Origin: JAXGVG01 sp040773965
GTDB taxonomy: Bacteria; Pseudomonadota; Alphaproteobacteria; UBA9219
Reading direction: 5' to 3'
DNA: 24,333 bases
Assembly: GCA_040773965.1 (NCBI GenBank)
Contig: JAXGVG010000008.1
Span: 1-24,333, forward strand
This document shows, in pieces, positions 1-6,696 of this stretch (the first letter of the stretch is position 1; the number at the start of each line of letters is the position of its first letter). Both the position numbers and the translations under genes were made by a program. A model generated the notes under the pieces. It ran no database searches. It saw only the letters and a list, made by a program, of their open reading frames with translations, and was not told the DNA's origin.

Positions 1-95
1 GGGGTTCGGGGTTCGGGATTGGAGGCGAGAAAAAAACTATATCGATTAAGGCCTGGTTTTGCTGGATTAATCCCGAGCCCCGAATCCCGAACCCC
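1..95. repeat. Inverted repeat with 7-nt units in both arms
   Basis: The left arm (1-20, possibly cut by the window edge) reads GGGGTTCGGGGTTCGGGATT. The right arm (69-95) contains CCCGA at 72, 79 and 86 and CCC again at 93, an exact 7-nt period. The reverse complement of the inner 20 bases of the right arm matches the left arm at 18 of 20 positions. The loop is about 48 nt (21-68). There is no T tract after the right arm, so it does not look like a simple terminator. It lies 67 nt upstream of the galE start. It resembles in design, but not in bases, the element inside tolB at 18736-18843. It could be a small palindromic repeat family or the 3' structure of a gene outside the window. Confidence 0.7.
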
Positions 96-161
96 TGATA
101 TGGCCATTCCCCCGGCGAAAAGCAAGTGCAAGCGGTCAAAAGGTGCGTTAAAAGCCACTTT

Positions 162-1145
162 ATGAACATACTTCTTACCGGCGGAGCCGGATATATCGGC
201 AGTCACACGGCTTTGGCGCTCAAGATGGCGGGATATACCCCCGTTGTGCTGGACAGTTTGGTTAAAGGCCATGCCTGGGCCGTCAAGTACGGGCCGTTCG
301 TTCGGGGCGATATTGGCGATGCCGGGGCGGTTCGGGCCTTGTGCGCGAAATACAATCCGGCGGCGCTGATCCATTTTGCCGCTTTTATCGAGGTCGGCGA
401 GTCGGTGGCGGATCCGGCCAAATATATGGAAAACAATTTTCACAAGGCGCAACGCCTTTTCGATACGGCCGCGGCGTGCGGCATCAAACAAATGGTCTTT
501 TCAAGCACGGCCGCCGTTTACGGCACGCCGCAAGGCGATGCGCCGCTGAAAGAGGATCACCCCCTCAAGCCCATCAATCCTTACGGTGAATCGAAACTGG
601 CGGCGGAAAACCATATGCGTTCGCTGGCTTCCCTTGGCGTTCGCTCGATGGCGCTGCGTTATTTCAACGCCGCCGGCGCGGCGCCGGTTGGCGAAGGCGT
701 TGGCGAAGCGCACGATCCGGAAACGCACCTTGTGCCGAACGTCATTCTGGCCGGGTTGGGGAAGAAAGACCGGATAAGCGTTTTCGGAACGGATTACCCA
801 ACGCCGGACGGCACGGCCGTTCGCGATTACATTTATGTGATGGATTTGGCGGATGCCCATATCAGGGCGCTGCGGTATCTTACGGATGGCGGTGCGACGG
901 ACGTTTGCAACCTTGGCACCGGAAAAGGTTCCAGCGTGAAAGAAGTCATTGCCGGCGTCGAGCGCGTGCTGAACCGCGCCGTGCCCCAAACGCATGAACC
1001 CCGCCGCGCGGGCGATCCGCCGCGCCTTGTCGCGGAAGCGTCGCGCGCGCGGGAAAAACTGGGCTGGAAGCCCGAAAAAAAGCTGGATCAAATTATCGAC
1101 TCGGCCCTTGCCTGGCATCGGAGCGAGGCGTTTGGCCGTCCGTAG
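162..1145 (+). CDS. galE: UDP-glucose 4-epimerase
   Basis: Cytoplasmic NAD-dependent epimerase of the extended short-chain dehydrogenase family, interconverting UDP-glucose and UDP-galactose for surface polysaccharides and the Leloir pathway. The N-terminus carries the dinucleotide-binding motif TGGAGYIGSH (residues 6-15). SSTAAVYG and then PYGESK provide the Ser and the YxxxK catalytic pair. ALRYFNAAGA and the GTAVRDYIYVMDLADAH stretch are typical of GalE rather than of other epimerases. The product is 327 residues, a normal GalE length. I chose the ATG at 162 because the NAD fold starts immediately after it; an in-frame start at 126 adds 12 residues without homology. No clear Shine-Dalgarno precedes 162. 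The next gene, a prolyl isomerase, lies 135 nt downstream and may have its own promoter. Confidence 0.93.
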   Translation: MNILLTGGAGYIGSHTALALKMAGYTPVVLDSLVKGHAWAVKYGPFVRGDIGDAGAVRALCAKYNPAALIHFAAFIEVGESVADPAKYMENNFHKAQRLFDTAAACGIKQMVFSSTAAVYGTPQGDAPLKEDHPLKPINPYGESKLAAENHMRSLASLGVRSMALRYFNAAGAAPVGEGVGEAHDPETHLVPNVILAGLGKKDRISVFGTDYPTPDGTAVRDYIYVMDLADAHIRALRYLTDGGATDVCNLGTGKGSSVKEVIAGVERVLNRAVPQTHEPRRAGDPPRLVAEASRAREKLGWKPEKKLDQIIDSALAWHRSEAFGRP

Positions 1146-1152
1146 CCGCCTC

Positions 1153-1168
1153 TTGCCCTTCGGGGCAA
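1153..1168 (+). other. UUCG-loop hairpin after galE
   Basis: TTGCCC, TTCG, GGGCAA forms a perfect 6-bp stem with a UUCG tetraloop 8 nt after the galE stop. No T tract follows, so it is probably an mRNA 3'-end stabiliser or a weak terminator rather than a full intrinsic terminator. Confidence 0.4.
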
Positions 1169-1191
1169 ACACGTGCTTAATCATGCCACAA

Positions 1192-1221
1192 TTGACTGGC
1201 TGAGTCGGTCCGGGCCAGAAT
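1192..1221 (+). promoter_or_regulatory. Candidate sigma-70 promoter of the prolyl isomerase
   Basis: TTGACT (1192-1197) matches five of six -35 bases. CAGAAT (1216-1221) matches four of six -10 bases at 18-nt spacing, ending 59 nt before the ATG at 1281. This is a consensus match by eye only. Confidence 0.35.
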
Positions 1222-1280
1222 GGATGGGCGGTTTTTCGCCTGCGGTCGTCTTTCGTTTTCAACAGGAAGGAAGAACAAAC

Positions 1281-2147
1281 ATGTCGAAGACACGTCGTTT
1301 AGCCGTCATGACGGTGGCGCTGGCCCTTATGGCTTCGCCCGCCATGGCCGAAGAAAAAGCCGCCGGGGGCGATCCCGTCATCGCGCGGGCGAACGGTCAG
1401 GAAATTCATCGTTCGGATATGATGAATGAATTGAAGTTGATGGGTCCGCAAGCGCAGCAGATGCCCATGCAGATGCTCTACCCGCAATTGCTCCAGAAAA
1501 TGATCATGTTGAAAGTCGTATCCGGGCAAGGCTATGCGCAGAAGCTTCAGAACGACAAGGAAGTCAAGGACCGCATGAAGAACGCGGAAGAGCAAATCGT
1601 GGCCGACGTTTACGTTCGCCGCGCGGTGCAGCCGAAGATTACGGACGACAAAATCAAGAAGCGCTATGACGAACTGGCGGCCAAGTACAAGCCGGAAGAC
1701 GAGGTGCGCGCGCGCCACATTCTTGTGCCGGCCGAGGCCGAGGCCAAGGACCTTCTCAAGCAGCTGAAGGATGGCGCCGATTTCGCCAAGCTGGCGGCCG
1801 AGAAGTCCAAGGATACCGGGTCCAGCAAGCAAGGCGGCGATCTCGGATATTTTCCCCGCGGCGCCATGGTGAAGCCGTTCGCCGATGCCGCCTTCGGCAT
1901 GAAGACCGGCGAGGTAAGCGAAAAACCGGTCAAGACCGATTTCGGCTATCACATCATCAAGGTTGAGGACCGCCGTAAATCTTCGGCGCCGCCGTTGGCC
2001 GAGGTGAAAGACCAGATTGCGGCCCAGGTCGAGCAGGAACTCGTGGCCCAGTTGGTGAAGGATCTTGAGGCCAAGGCCAAAATCGAAAGGTTCAATCCCG
2101 ACGGCTCGCCGCTGAAAGAGACGGAACCGGCCAAGGAAAAGAAATAA
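1281..2147 (+). CDS. Periplasmic parvulin-type peptidyl-prolyl isomerase
   Basis: Exported PpiC/SurA/PrsA-like chaperone that isomerises X-Pro bonds in proteins folding in the periplasm. The N-terminus (MSKTRRLAVMTVALALMASPAMA, then EEKAA) is a standard signal peptide with cleavage after about residue 23. A SurA-like N-terminal helical region follows (about 30-140), then a parvulin domain (about 145-245) with VRARHILV, the SKQGGDLGYFPRG loop and the GYHIIKVEDRR end, all diagnostic of rotamases. The Lys-rich tail ends KETEPAKEKK. Length is 288 residues. The start at 1281 is set by AGGAAGG at 1264-1270 and by the signal peptide. A strong bidirectional terminator lies 23 nt after the stop. Whether it is an outer-membrane-protein chaperone or a general PrsA-like factor cannot be told from the sequence. 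Confidence 0.9.
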   Translation: MSKTRRLAVMTVALALMASPAMAEEKAAGGDPVIARANGQEIHRSDMMNELKLMGPQAQQMPMQMLYPQLLQKMIMLKVVSGQGYAQKLQNDKEVKDRMKNAEEQIVADVYVRRAVQPKITDDKIKKRYDELAAKYKPEDEVRARHILVPAEAEAKDLLKQLKDGADFAKLAAEKSKDTGSSKQGGDLGYFPRGAMVKPFADAAFGMKTGEVSEKPVKTDFGYHIIKVEDRRKSSAPPLAEVKDQIAAQVEQELVAQLVKDLEAKAKIERFNPDGSPLKETEPAKEKK

Positions 2148-2166
2148 GGCTATGTCAAAATAAACG

Positions 2167-2200
2167 AAAAAGGCCCGGTTAAACCTGGGCCTTTTTTATT
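2167..2200. terminator. Bidirectional intrinsic terminator between prolyl isomerase and hemN
   Basis: AAGGCCC (2170-2176) pairs with GGGCCTT (2187-2193) around a GGTT...AACC inner pairing. A run of A precedes the stem and TTTTTT follows, so the stem plus T tract is present on both strands. It suits the end of the plus-strand prolyl isomerase (stop 2147) and of minus-strand hemN (stop 2217). Confidence 0.85.
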
Positions 2201-2216
2201 TCCTCTGAAAAGCCGC

Positions 2217-3590
2217 TCAGGCCGCGCGTGAGGAAACGAATTTTTTGCTGCGGCTTTCGTTGCGCTCGGCATAGCGGTCGAAAATCCGGCAAATGACACG
2301 GATGGCGGCGCGGTGCGGCGTGGCGAGCTGGATCAGGAAATTATCCTTGACGACAATGCCCGCTTTAATGAACGGTTTCAGCGTCTCAAACTCCCTCACG
2401 AGCGAGCCGAGAGCGAAATGGTGTTTTTGGCACAAGGCTTCCAGATCGCAGGCCATGGTGCACATCAATTCCTCGATCAAGGCGGCGCGCAGGCGGTCCG
2501 CGCCGTTGAGGCGATGGCCGCGCACCACCGCCAGTTCCCGGGACTCCACGAGTTTTTGATAGGACGTGACGTCCCTTTCGTTCTGGAAATAGCCGTAGGC
2601 CGTGCGGCTGATGGCCGAGGCGCCAAGGCCGAGCAGAACGGCGGTTTTGTCGTCCGTATAACCCTGGAAATTGCGGCGCAGCTGTTTCTTCGCCGCCGCT
2701 TTCGCGAGGCTGTCGCCGGGCAGGGCAAAGTGGTCCATGCCGATTTCTTCATAACCGGCGTCTACCAGAACCTGACGCGCCTGCCATTCCATGGTCACGG
2801 CCGTTTTGGGGTCCGGGAGGCCGTAGGCTTCCAACGCTTCCTGGTGCTTCTTGATTTGGGGCACGTGGGCATACGAGAAAAGGGCGATCCGGTCGGGCCG
2901 TAGCGACGCGGCTTGACGCGCGCTTTCGGCCAATAACGCGGGGGTTTGGCGCGGCAGACCGTACATCATGTCGAAGTTGATGTGACGGACCCCGGCATCG
3001 CGCAAAAGACGGCAGGCCTGCTCGATCAGATCGAAAGGTTGTTCCCGGTGGATGATTTTCTGAACGGCGGGGTTGAAATCCTGAACGCCGAGGCTGACGC
3101 GCGTCACGCCGCAGGAGGCAAGCGTTTTGGCCTGGCTTTTTGTGACGAGGCGCGGGTCGAGTTCCACCGCGATTTCGCGGCAGGCGCGTAGATCGAAAAA
3201 GTGATTCAGCGCCGAAAACAATTCCCTGAATGAATCGTCCATCAAAATATTGGGCGTGCCGCCGCCGAGGTGCAGGCGGCTTACGCGGTGGGGCTTGCCG
3301 GTCAACCCCGAAAGCATTTCCATTTCGCGCTGGAGACAATCGAGGTAGTTCAACACGCGCTCGTCGCGGCGGGTGATGTTCGTGTTGCAGGCGCAGAACA
3401 GACAAAGATCGCGGCAAAAAGGGATATGAAGATAAAGCGAAACCTCTTCATCCGCAGGGAGAGCGGCAAGGATGTCTTCATAGTCGAAGACCACGACGCT
3501 ATCGTGAAATGCGGTCGCGGGCGGATAGCTTGTGTAACGAGGCGCAGGAACGCCAAGCCAAAGCTCGTTTGCAGTCGAAAACTTGTCCAT
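2217..3590 (-). CDS. hemN: Oxygen-independent coproporphyrinogen III dehydrogenase
   Basis: Cytoplasmic radical-SAM enzyme that decarboxylates coproporphyrinogen III to protoporphyrinogen IX without oxygen in haem synthesis. YLHIPFC...C..C.C (Cys59, 63, 66, 68) supplies the three 4Fe-4S ligands plus the fourth Cys seen in true HemN but not in the HemW haem chaperone. Other HemN signatures are LHLGGGTPN, SLGVQDFNPAVQKIIHREQ, MMYGLPRQT, FSYAHVPQI and RNFQGYT. At 457 residues it equals the usual HemN length. I start at the ATG at 3590; an in-frame GTG sits just before it at 3593. No Shine-Dalgarno is visible, and an extended -10 motif lies only 11 nt upstream, so the mRNA may be leaderless. No FNR-type TTGAT-N4-ATCAA box was seen nearby. 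Confidence 0.95.
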   Translation of the reverse strand: MDKFSTANELWLGVPAPRYTSYPPATAFHDSVVVFDYEDILAALPADEEVSLYLHIPFCRDLCLFCACNTNITRRDERVLNYLDCLQREMEMLSGLTGKPHRVSRLHLGGGTPNILMDDSFRELFSALNHFFDLRACREIAVELDPRLVTKSQAKTLASCGVTRVSLGVQDFNPAVQKIIHREQPFDLIEQACRLLRDAGVRHINFDMMYGLPRQTPALLAESARQAASLRPDRIALFSYAHVPQIKKHQEALEAYGLPDPKTAVTMEWQARQVLVDAGYEEIGMDHFALPGDSLAKAAAKKQLRRNFQGYTDDKTAVLLGLGASAISRTAYGYFQNERDVTSYQKLVESRELAVVRGHRLNGADRLRAALIEELMCTMACDLEALCQKHHFALGSLVREFETLKPFIKAGIVVKDNFLIQLATPHRAAIRVICRIFDRYAERNESRSKKFVSSRAA

Positions 3591-3600
3591 CACGGAAGCG

Positions 3601-3609
3601 AGTATACCA
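3601..3609 (-). promoter_or_regulatory. Extended -10 promoter of hemN
   Basis: On the minus strand TGGTATACT (3609 to 3601) fits TGnTATAnT. No TTGACA-like -35 lies at 17 nt, which is usual for extended -10 promoters. The predicted start point, about 7 nt after the hexamer, falls near 3594, within a few bases of the GTG/ATG start. Confidence 0.45.
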
Positions 3610-3740
3610 AAGGCCGCCGCCGTTGGGGCCGAATTTTTTGGAAAGAATTCCCTTTTCCCGCCGTTTTTTGGCGGTTTGCCGGGCTTTTTGACGAGTCAAC
3701 GGGTTATAAGGTTAACGAGCGCTCCGGACGGCTAAGCAAA

Positions 3741-3764
3741 CGCCCGGAAGAGAACCCCCGGGCG
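3741..3764 (-). terminator. Hairpin terminator after the small coiled-coil gene
   Basis: CGCCCGG (3741-3747) and CCGGGCG (3758-3764) form a 7-bp G+C-rich stem. On the minus strand it is followed by TTTGCTT, a weak T tract, and lies 25 nt after the stop of the gene at 3789-4151. On the plus strand CTTTTAT follows, so it could stop transcription both ways. Confidence 0.55.
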
Positions 3765-3788
3765 CTTTTATGGGAGCTGAAGAAAGTA

Positions 3789-4151
3789 TTAAGGGGTTGC
3801 GGACGCGGCAGGCGCCGATGCTGGTGCAGGGCCGTTTTTTTTCCTGTTTTCCTCGCGCCATTTCTTCCGTTTCTCGCGCCGTTCTTCACGCAGTTCTTTC
3901 ATTCGTTTTTGCAAAACGCCCATGCGTTCGCGGTCCGCCTTCAATTTGGCAAGCGCCGGTTCGATGGATTCTTTTCCGGATTTGATTTTAGCGCGAAGTT
4001 CCTCAATTTCTTTCTTGAGTTGGTCAAATTCGGAAGGTTTCGTCGCTTGGGTTTGATCCGGCGCTGTGGCTTGAGCAAGGGCCGGAGAGATCGTTGCCAA
4101 CGGAAGGGAGAGAAGGGCAAGACAGGCAAGAAGGTATGCGGTTTTTTTCAT
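3789..4151 (-). CDS. Small periplasmic coiled-coil protein, function unknown
   Basis: I do not recognise a named family. The 120-residue product starts with a clear signal peptide (MKKTAYLLACLALLSLPLATISPALAQA, cleavage near residue 26-28). A highly charged helical region from about 40 to 105, rich in Lys, Glu and Arg with heptad-like spacing of Leu and Ile (FDQLKKEIEELRAKIKSG), predicts a coiled coil. The tail is low-complexity Ala-Pro (GPAPASAPAASATP). The start at 4151 is supported by GGAGAATCTC directly upstream of the ATG. It stands alone: a hairpin terminator follows at 3741-3764 and the next gene upstream is divergent. The composition resembles small periplasmic chaperone-like or LTXXQ/Spy-type proteins, but the LTxxQ motif is not present. 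Confidence 0.75.
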   Translation of the reverse strand: MKKTAYLLACLALLSLPLATISPALAQATAPDQTQATKPSEFDQLKKEIEELRAKIKSGKESIEPALAKLKADRERMGVLQKRMKELREERREKRKKWREENRKKNGPAPASAPAASATP

Positions 4152-4487
4152 GAGATTCTCCGTAGAGGGAGGGTAAGGCGTTGCCGGATATTAGGGATGC
4201 CAAAGCGGAAATGTAAAGCCGTTGCGGAAACCGGATCCTTTCGCATTCATTACGAATTTGCCCCCTTTCTTTGTCGCCGGGTCTGTTCTGAAAAAAGCAA
4301 GAAATGCGGCCATTTTAATGTTTTTTTAAGGCGACGCTTTTCAGAGACACCATGCGGAAAAGATGCCTAAACCCGCATTTTATGGCTTGAATATTGTTTC
4401 AACATAGTTTTTTAATGGGGGTGCTGCTCGAAGAGCCCTCTTTTTACTGTTCATGCCCGCCACGAATCGACCTCTATGGAGAAAAAC
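4152..4487. promoter_or_regulatory. Divergent promoter region, 336 nt
   Basis: No gene is supported here. It separates the minus-strand coiled-coil gene from the plus-strand OmpA-domain gene, so it must hold both promoters. Visible structure: ATGCGG (4352-4357) pairs with CCGCAT (4373-4378), followed by TTT; and GCTC-GAA-GAGC (4426-4436) is followed by CCTCTTTTT, which looks like a weak leader terminator about 40 nt before the OmpA-domain start. A possible promoter is TTGAAT (4387-4392) with an A+T-rich -10 near 4410. None of these is certain. Confidence 0.35.
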
Positions 4488-5132
4488 ATGAAAAAAACTT
4501 TTACACTGCTACTGGCCGGAGCCGTTTTAATGGCCATCGCCGGTACAGCGAGCGCCGAAACCGGCAAAATGTACATCCCGCATAAGCACACGAGTTTCCA
4601 CGATGTCGTGCGGGATTCAAGCGGCAAGCCTGTTCGCACCCATTCGGGCGACTGCGTTCGCACGCAATGGATGAACAGCTATGACGCCTGTCCATCGCTT
4701 GAGGCGCCTCCGGCCATTTCACGGGAAGAGCGGACGGTGTATTTTCCCTTCAACAAGGCGACGCTGACGGCAGAAGCCAAGCATAAACTCGATTCCCTGG
4801 CGGCCACGCTGCAGGCGCGTTCCATAAGGAGCGTTCGCGTTGCGGGCTTTGCCGATCGTATCGGCGGCGCCGTTTATAACGAAAAGCTGTCCAAGAAACG
4901 CGCGGATGCCGTCCGCAAGTATCTCGTCAAGAAGGGCGTCGTCAACGCGCAAGTGGTTGAAACGCGCTGGTTTGGCGACAGCGTGCCGGCCACCAACTGC
5001 CCCAAGGACATGCCGCGCAAGGAACTGATTGCGTGCCTGCAGAAAGACCGCCGGGTTGAAGTGGAGGTTGACACATCGCCTATGCCGCCGCCGCCGGTGC
5101 CGATGGGACCTGTTCCCTCGCGCCCTGAGTAA
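4488..5132 (+). CDS. OmpA-domain outer-membrane or periplasmic protein
   Basis: Envelope protein with a C-terminal OmpA-like peptidoglycan-binding domain. The signal peptide is MKKTFTLLLAGAVLMAIAGTASA (cleaved after residue 23). The short region after it (VRDSSGKPVRTHSGDCVRTQW) is the linker often seen before OmpA domains in proteobacteria, without room for an eight-strand barrel. The domain spans about residues 86-201: YFPFNKATLT, VRVAGFADRIG, NEKLSKKRADAVRKYLVKKGV and KDRRVEVEV give the usual Asp and Arg contacts to meso-diaminopimelate. Cys pairs (CVRT...DACP and NCP...IACL) may form disulfides. The tail is Pro-rich. Length is 214 residues. I preferred the ATG at 4488, preceded by TGGAG at 4477-4481, over the in-frame ATG at 4476. 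A terminator follows. Confidence 0.88.
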   Translation: MKKTFTLLLAGAVLMAIAGTASAETGKMYIPHKHTSFHDVVRDSSGKPVRTHSGDCVRTQWMNSYDACPSLEAPPAISREERTVYFPFNKATLTAEAKHKLDSLAATLQARSIRSVRVAGFADRIGGAVYNEKLSKKRADAVRKYLVKKGVVNAQVVETRWFGDSVPATNCPKDMPRKELIACLQKDRRVEVEVDTSPMPPPPVPMGPVPSRPE

Positions 5133-5153
5133 GCAGAACAGCTAGTAAAAGGA

Positions 5154-5188
5154 GTCGGCTCCACGCTTGTGGGGCCGGTTCTTTTTTT
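5154..5188 (+). terminator. Intrinsic terminator after the OmpA-domain gene
   Basis: GGCTCCAC (5157-5164), loop GCTT, GTGGGGCC (5169-5176) forms a long stem, followed by GGTTCTTTTTTT. It begins about 20 nt after the stop at 5132 and also separates this gene from convergent sodB (stop 5198). Confidence 0.85.
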
Positions 5189-5197
5189 GGCTCCGGC

Positions 5198-5800
5198 CTA
5201 TCCCGCGGCGGAAAGGTTCGCCGCCGCGAAATCCCAGTTCACGAGGTGGTCCAGAAACGCCTGAATAAAATCCGGGCGGCGGTTCTGGTAGTCGAGGTAA
5301 TAGGCGTGCTCCCAGACGTCGCAGGTCAGGAGAGGCGTAAGGTTGCCGGGAAGCGGGTTGTGGGCGTTCGGCGTGGTGACGATGCGGAGCGCGTTGCCGT
5401 CAAAGACAAGCCAGACCCAGCCGCTTCCAAATTGCGCCGTTCCGGCTTGCTTGAACTGTTCCCTGAACTTGGCGAGGCTTCCGAAGGCCTGTTCAAGCCG
5501 CATGGCCAGATCGCCGTCCGGGTCGCCGCCGCCGCCCGGCTTCATGCTTTTCCAGAAAAAGGCGTGGTTCCATGCTTGCGCGGCGTTGTTGAATATGGCG
5601 GTTTCCGCCTCGTTGTCGATGGTGGAGGCCATGATGTCCTCAAGCGACGCGTTTTCATACTTCGTGTTGTCCGCCAGATTGTTCAGGTTGGTCAGGTACG
5701 CCTGATGGTGCTTGCCGTAATGGAATTCCATCGTGCGCGCCGATATATAAGGCTCCAGCGCATCGGGGGCGTAGGGAAGAGGGGGTAATTCGAAATACAT
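5198..5800 (-). CDS. sodB: Iron superoxide dismutase
   Basis: Cytoplasmic Fe-type superoxide dismutase that converts superoxide to oxygen and hydrogen peroxide. Metal ligands are visible as His27 (MEFHYGKHH), His79 (AAQAWNHAFFW) and Asp161 and His165 (DVWEHAYYLDY). Gln76 in AAQAWNH is in the Fe-SOD position. PPLPYAPDALEPYIS and FGSGWVWLVF are family signatures. Length is 200 residues, normal for SodB. The start is the ATG at 5800, preceded by AGGGAGG; the open frame runs further upstream but those residues are unrelated to SOD. It lies 76 nt downstream of the membrane protein at 5877-6467 on the same strand, so co-transcription is possible. It converges on the OmpA-domain gene. Metal preference (Fe versus cambialistic) is inferred, not shown. 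Confidence 0.95.
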   Translation of the reverse strand: MYFELPPLPYAPDALEPYISARTMEFHYGKHHQAYLTNLNNLADNTKYENASLEDIMASTIDNEAETAIFNNAAQAWNHAFFWKSMKPGGGGDPDGDLAMRLEQAFGSLAKFREQFKQAGTAQFGSGWVWLVFDGNALRIVTTPNAHNPLPGNLTPLLTCDVWEHAYYLDYQNRRPDFIQAFLDHLVNWDFAAANLSAAG

Positions 5801-5861
5801 GGAGCGCCTCCCTGAAAGGATAATGGACAACCTGTATATTTTACGCTTTCGAGAGGCGTCC

Positions 5862-5891
5862 AACAAGCCGTCCGGATTATTCCGGCTTATT
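5862..5891 (-). other. Stem-loop overlapping the stop codon of the gene at 5877
   Basis: AACAAGCCG (5862-5870) pairs with CGGCTTATT (5883-5891), nine base pairs with one G-T. The TAA stop (5879-5877) sits in the loop. There is no T tract on the minus strand, so it may act as an mRNA processing or stability element between this gene and sodB. Confidence 0.35.
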
Positions 5892-6467
5892 TTGCACGTC
5901 TTTCCGGTAGTCCGGAAGTTTTTGGCGGTAGCCTTTCGCGTCGCCGTAATCGAGGAACTTCAGGTACCGCTGGTGCGGGTCGCGGATGCGCACGGCGTGC
6001 TTGATGGGACACCAGAATTGTTCGGTGCGGCCCGCGATTTCGCGCGCGTACGCAATAACCCCGTTGCCGTAGCCGCAATAGATGCAATTCAGCTTTTCGA
6101 TGAAATTGAGATAGGCGAGGTGCTGGCGGTCGAGCACGAGGTATTTCGAGCGTTTGACGCGCGGGATGCCGTAGGCGCGGAAGCAGATGTGTTGATAGAT
6201 GGTCACCCACATATCGAGCAAAACCAACGGGATAAACATCGAGTAAATCACCGGCGTGGCCAAAATGCTCAAGATTCCGGCGGTGCGGAAAAACTGGATC
6301 AGCCCCATGCGCAAACGGCGGTGCTGGGCCACGACTTCTTTCCGGAACTCGGCGATTTTGCCCCGGAACCGGATTTCGTAATGGGCGCGGCTGCGCTCGA
6401 ACTCCTGTTCCAGCCGGTCTTCCAGCTCGCGGATGCGGACAAGAATTTCGGCGATTTGTTCGTTCAT
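5877..6467 (-). CDS. Conserved membrane protein with Cys motif, function unknown
   Basis: I do not know a function. The 196-residue product begins with a charged coiled-coil-like helix (residues 1-55, RIRELEDRLEQEFERSRAHYEIRF). One long hydrophobic stretch or a hairpin of two short ones follows at about 60-92 (LIQFFRTAGILSILATPVIY, then MFIPLVLLDMWVTIYQ). A C-terminal cytoplasmic-looking domain carries CIYCGYGNG (Cys128, Cys131), FWCPIKH (Cys153, His157) and Cys95. These Cys and His residues could bind a metal or act as a redox site; this is inference. From memory the CIYC-GYxNG / WCPIKH pair recurs in proteobacterial hypothetical proteins, but I cannot confirm it here. The ATG at 6467 is chosen over longer frames because CGGAG lies 9 nt upstream and a perfect TATAAT lies beyond it. 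SodB follows. Confidence 0.75.
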   Translation of the reverse strand: MNEQIAEILVRIRELEDRLEQEFERSRAHYEIRFRGKIAEFRKEVVAQHRRLRMGLIQFFRTAGILSILATPVIYSMFIPLVLLDMWVTIYQHICFRAYGIPRVKRSKYLVLDRQHLAYLNFIEKLNCIYCGYGNGVIAYAREIAGRTEQFWCPIKHAVRIRDPHQRYLKFLDYGDAKGYRQKLPDYRKDVQNKPE

Positions 6468-6500
6468 GGGCGGAACTCCGGCCGGAGGGTGTGGCGGGGA

Positions 6501-6506
6501 ATTATA
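6501..6506 (-). promoter_or_regulatory. -10 element upstream of the Cys membrane protein and sodB
   Basis: TATAAT on the minus strand (6506 to 6501) is a perfect -10 hexamer. At 17-nt spacing TTCATT matches three of six -35 bases. The implied leader is about 27 nt and includes the CGGAG ribosome site. Confidence 0.5.
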
Positions 6507-6583
6507 TAAAGGAAAAGAAGGGAAATGAATACCTGGAGGTTTTCGGTTCGATGACGATTCCGTGCGCGGGGAAGCGGCGTTTT

Positions 6584-6609
6584 TTTTGAGAACCTGCAGG
6601 TTCTCAAAA
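6584..6609. repeat. 26-bp perfect palindrome
   Basis: The half-site is TTTTGAGAACCTG (6584-6596), repeated exactly in inverted orientation at 6597-6609. There is no loop and no T tract after it on either strand: on the plus strand the T run precedes it. It is therefore not a canonical terminator. A looser copy of its core (AAAACCTCCAGGT on the minus strand) occurs near 6530-6542. It could be an operator, a cruciform or a transcript-end hairpin. Confidence 0.75.
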
Positions 6610-6630
6610 TGGGGCAAAAAGCGCGGTTAC

Positions 6631-6696
6631 GTGCCCGTTCGGACCTCTTTGCGTGCCTGTACGGACCGGGTTGCGTGCCCGTTCGGCGCTTTTTTG
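6631..6696. repeat. Three tandem 22-nt repeats
   Basis: GTGCCCGTTCGG, GTGCCTGTACGG and GTGCCCGTTCGG begin at 6631, 6653 and 6675, an exact 22-nt period, with less conserved spacers (ACCTCTTTGC, ACCGGGTTGC, CGCTTTTTTG). They lie in the 3' flank of the ABC permease gene. No coding function is supported. Confidence 0.7.

Noticed and set aside
501..1262. Long minus-strand open frame opposite galE (253 codons)
   Set aside because: Antisense to a clear GalE; Arg/Ala/His-rich with no motif. Such shadows are usual in G+C-rich coding DNA.
3588..3740. FNR/Anr box upstream of hemN
   Set aside because: No TTGAT-N4-ATCAA-like sequence was found in the interval, though hemN is often under such control.
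3270..4370. Plus-strand 366-codon open frame across hemN start and the coiled-coil gene
   Set aside because: Opposes two real genes and their promoter region; low-complexity Phe/Arg/Gly composition; no ribosome site.
6584..6609. Palindrome as intrinsic terminator of the ABC operon
   Set aside because: The run that would be needed after the stem is A on the minus strand; the T run precedes the stem on the plus strand.
6631..6696. 22-nt repeats as a CRISPR array
   Set aside because: Units are contiguous 22-mers with only three copies, no unique 30-nt spacers, and no cas genes in the window.
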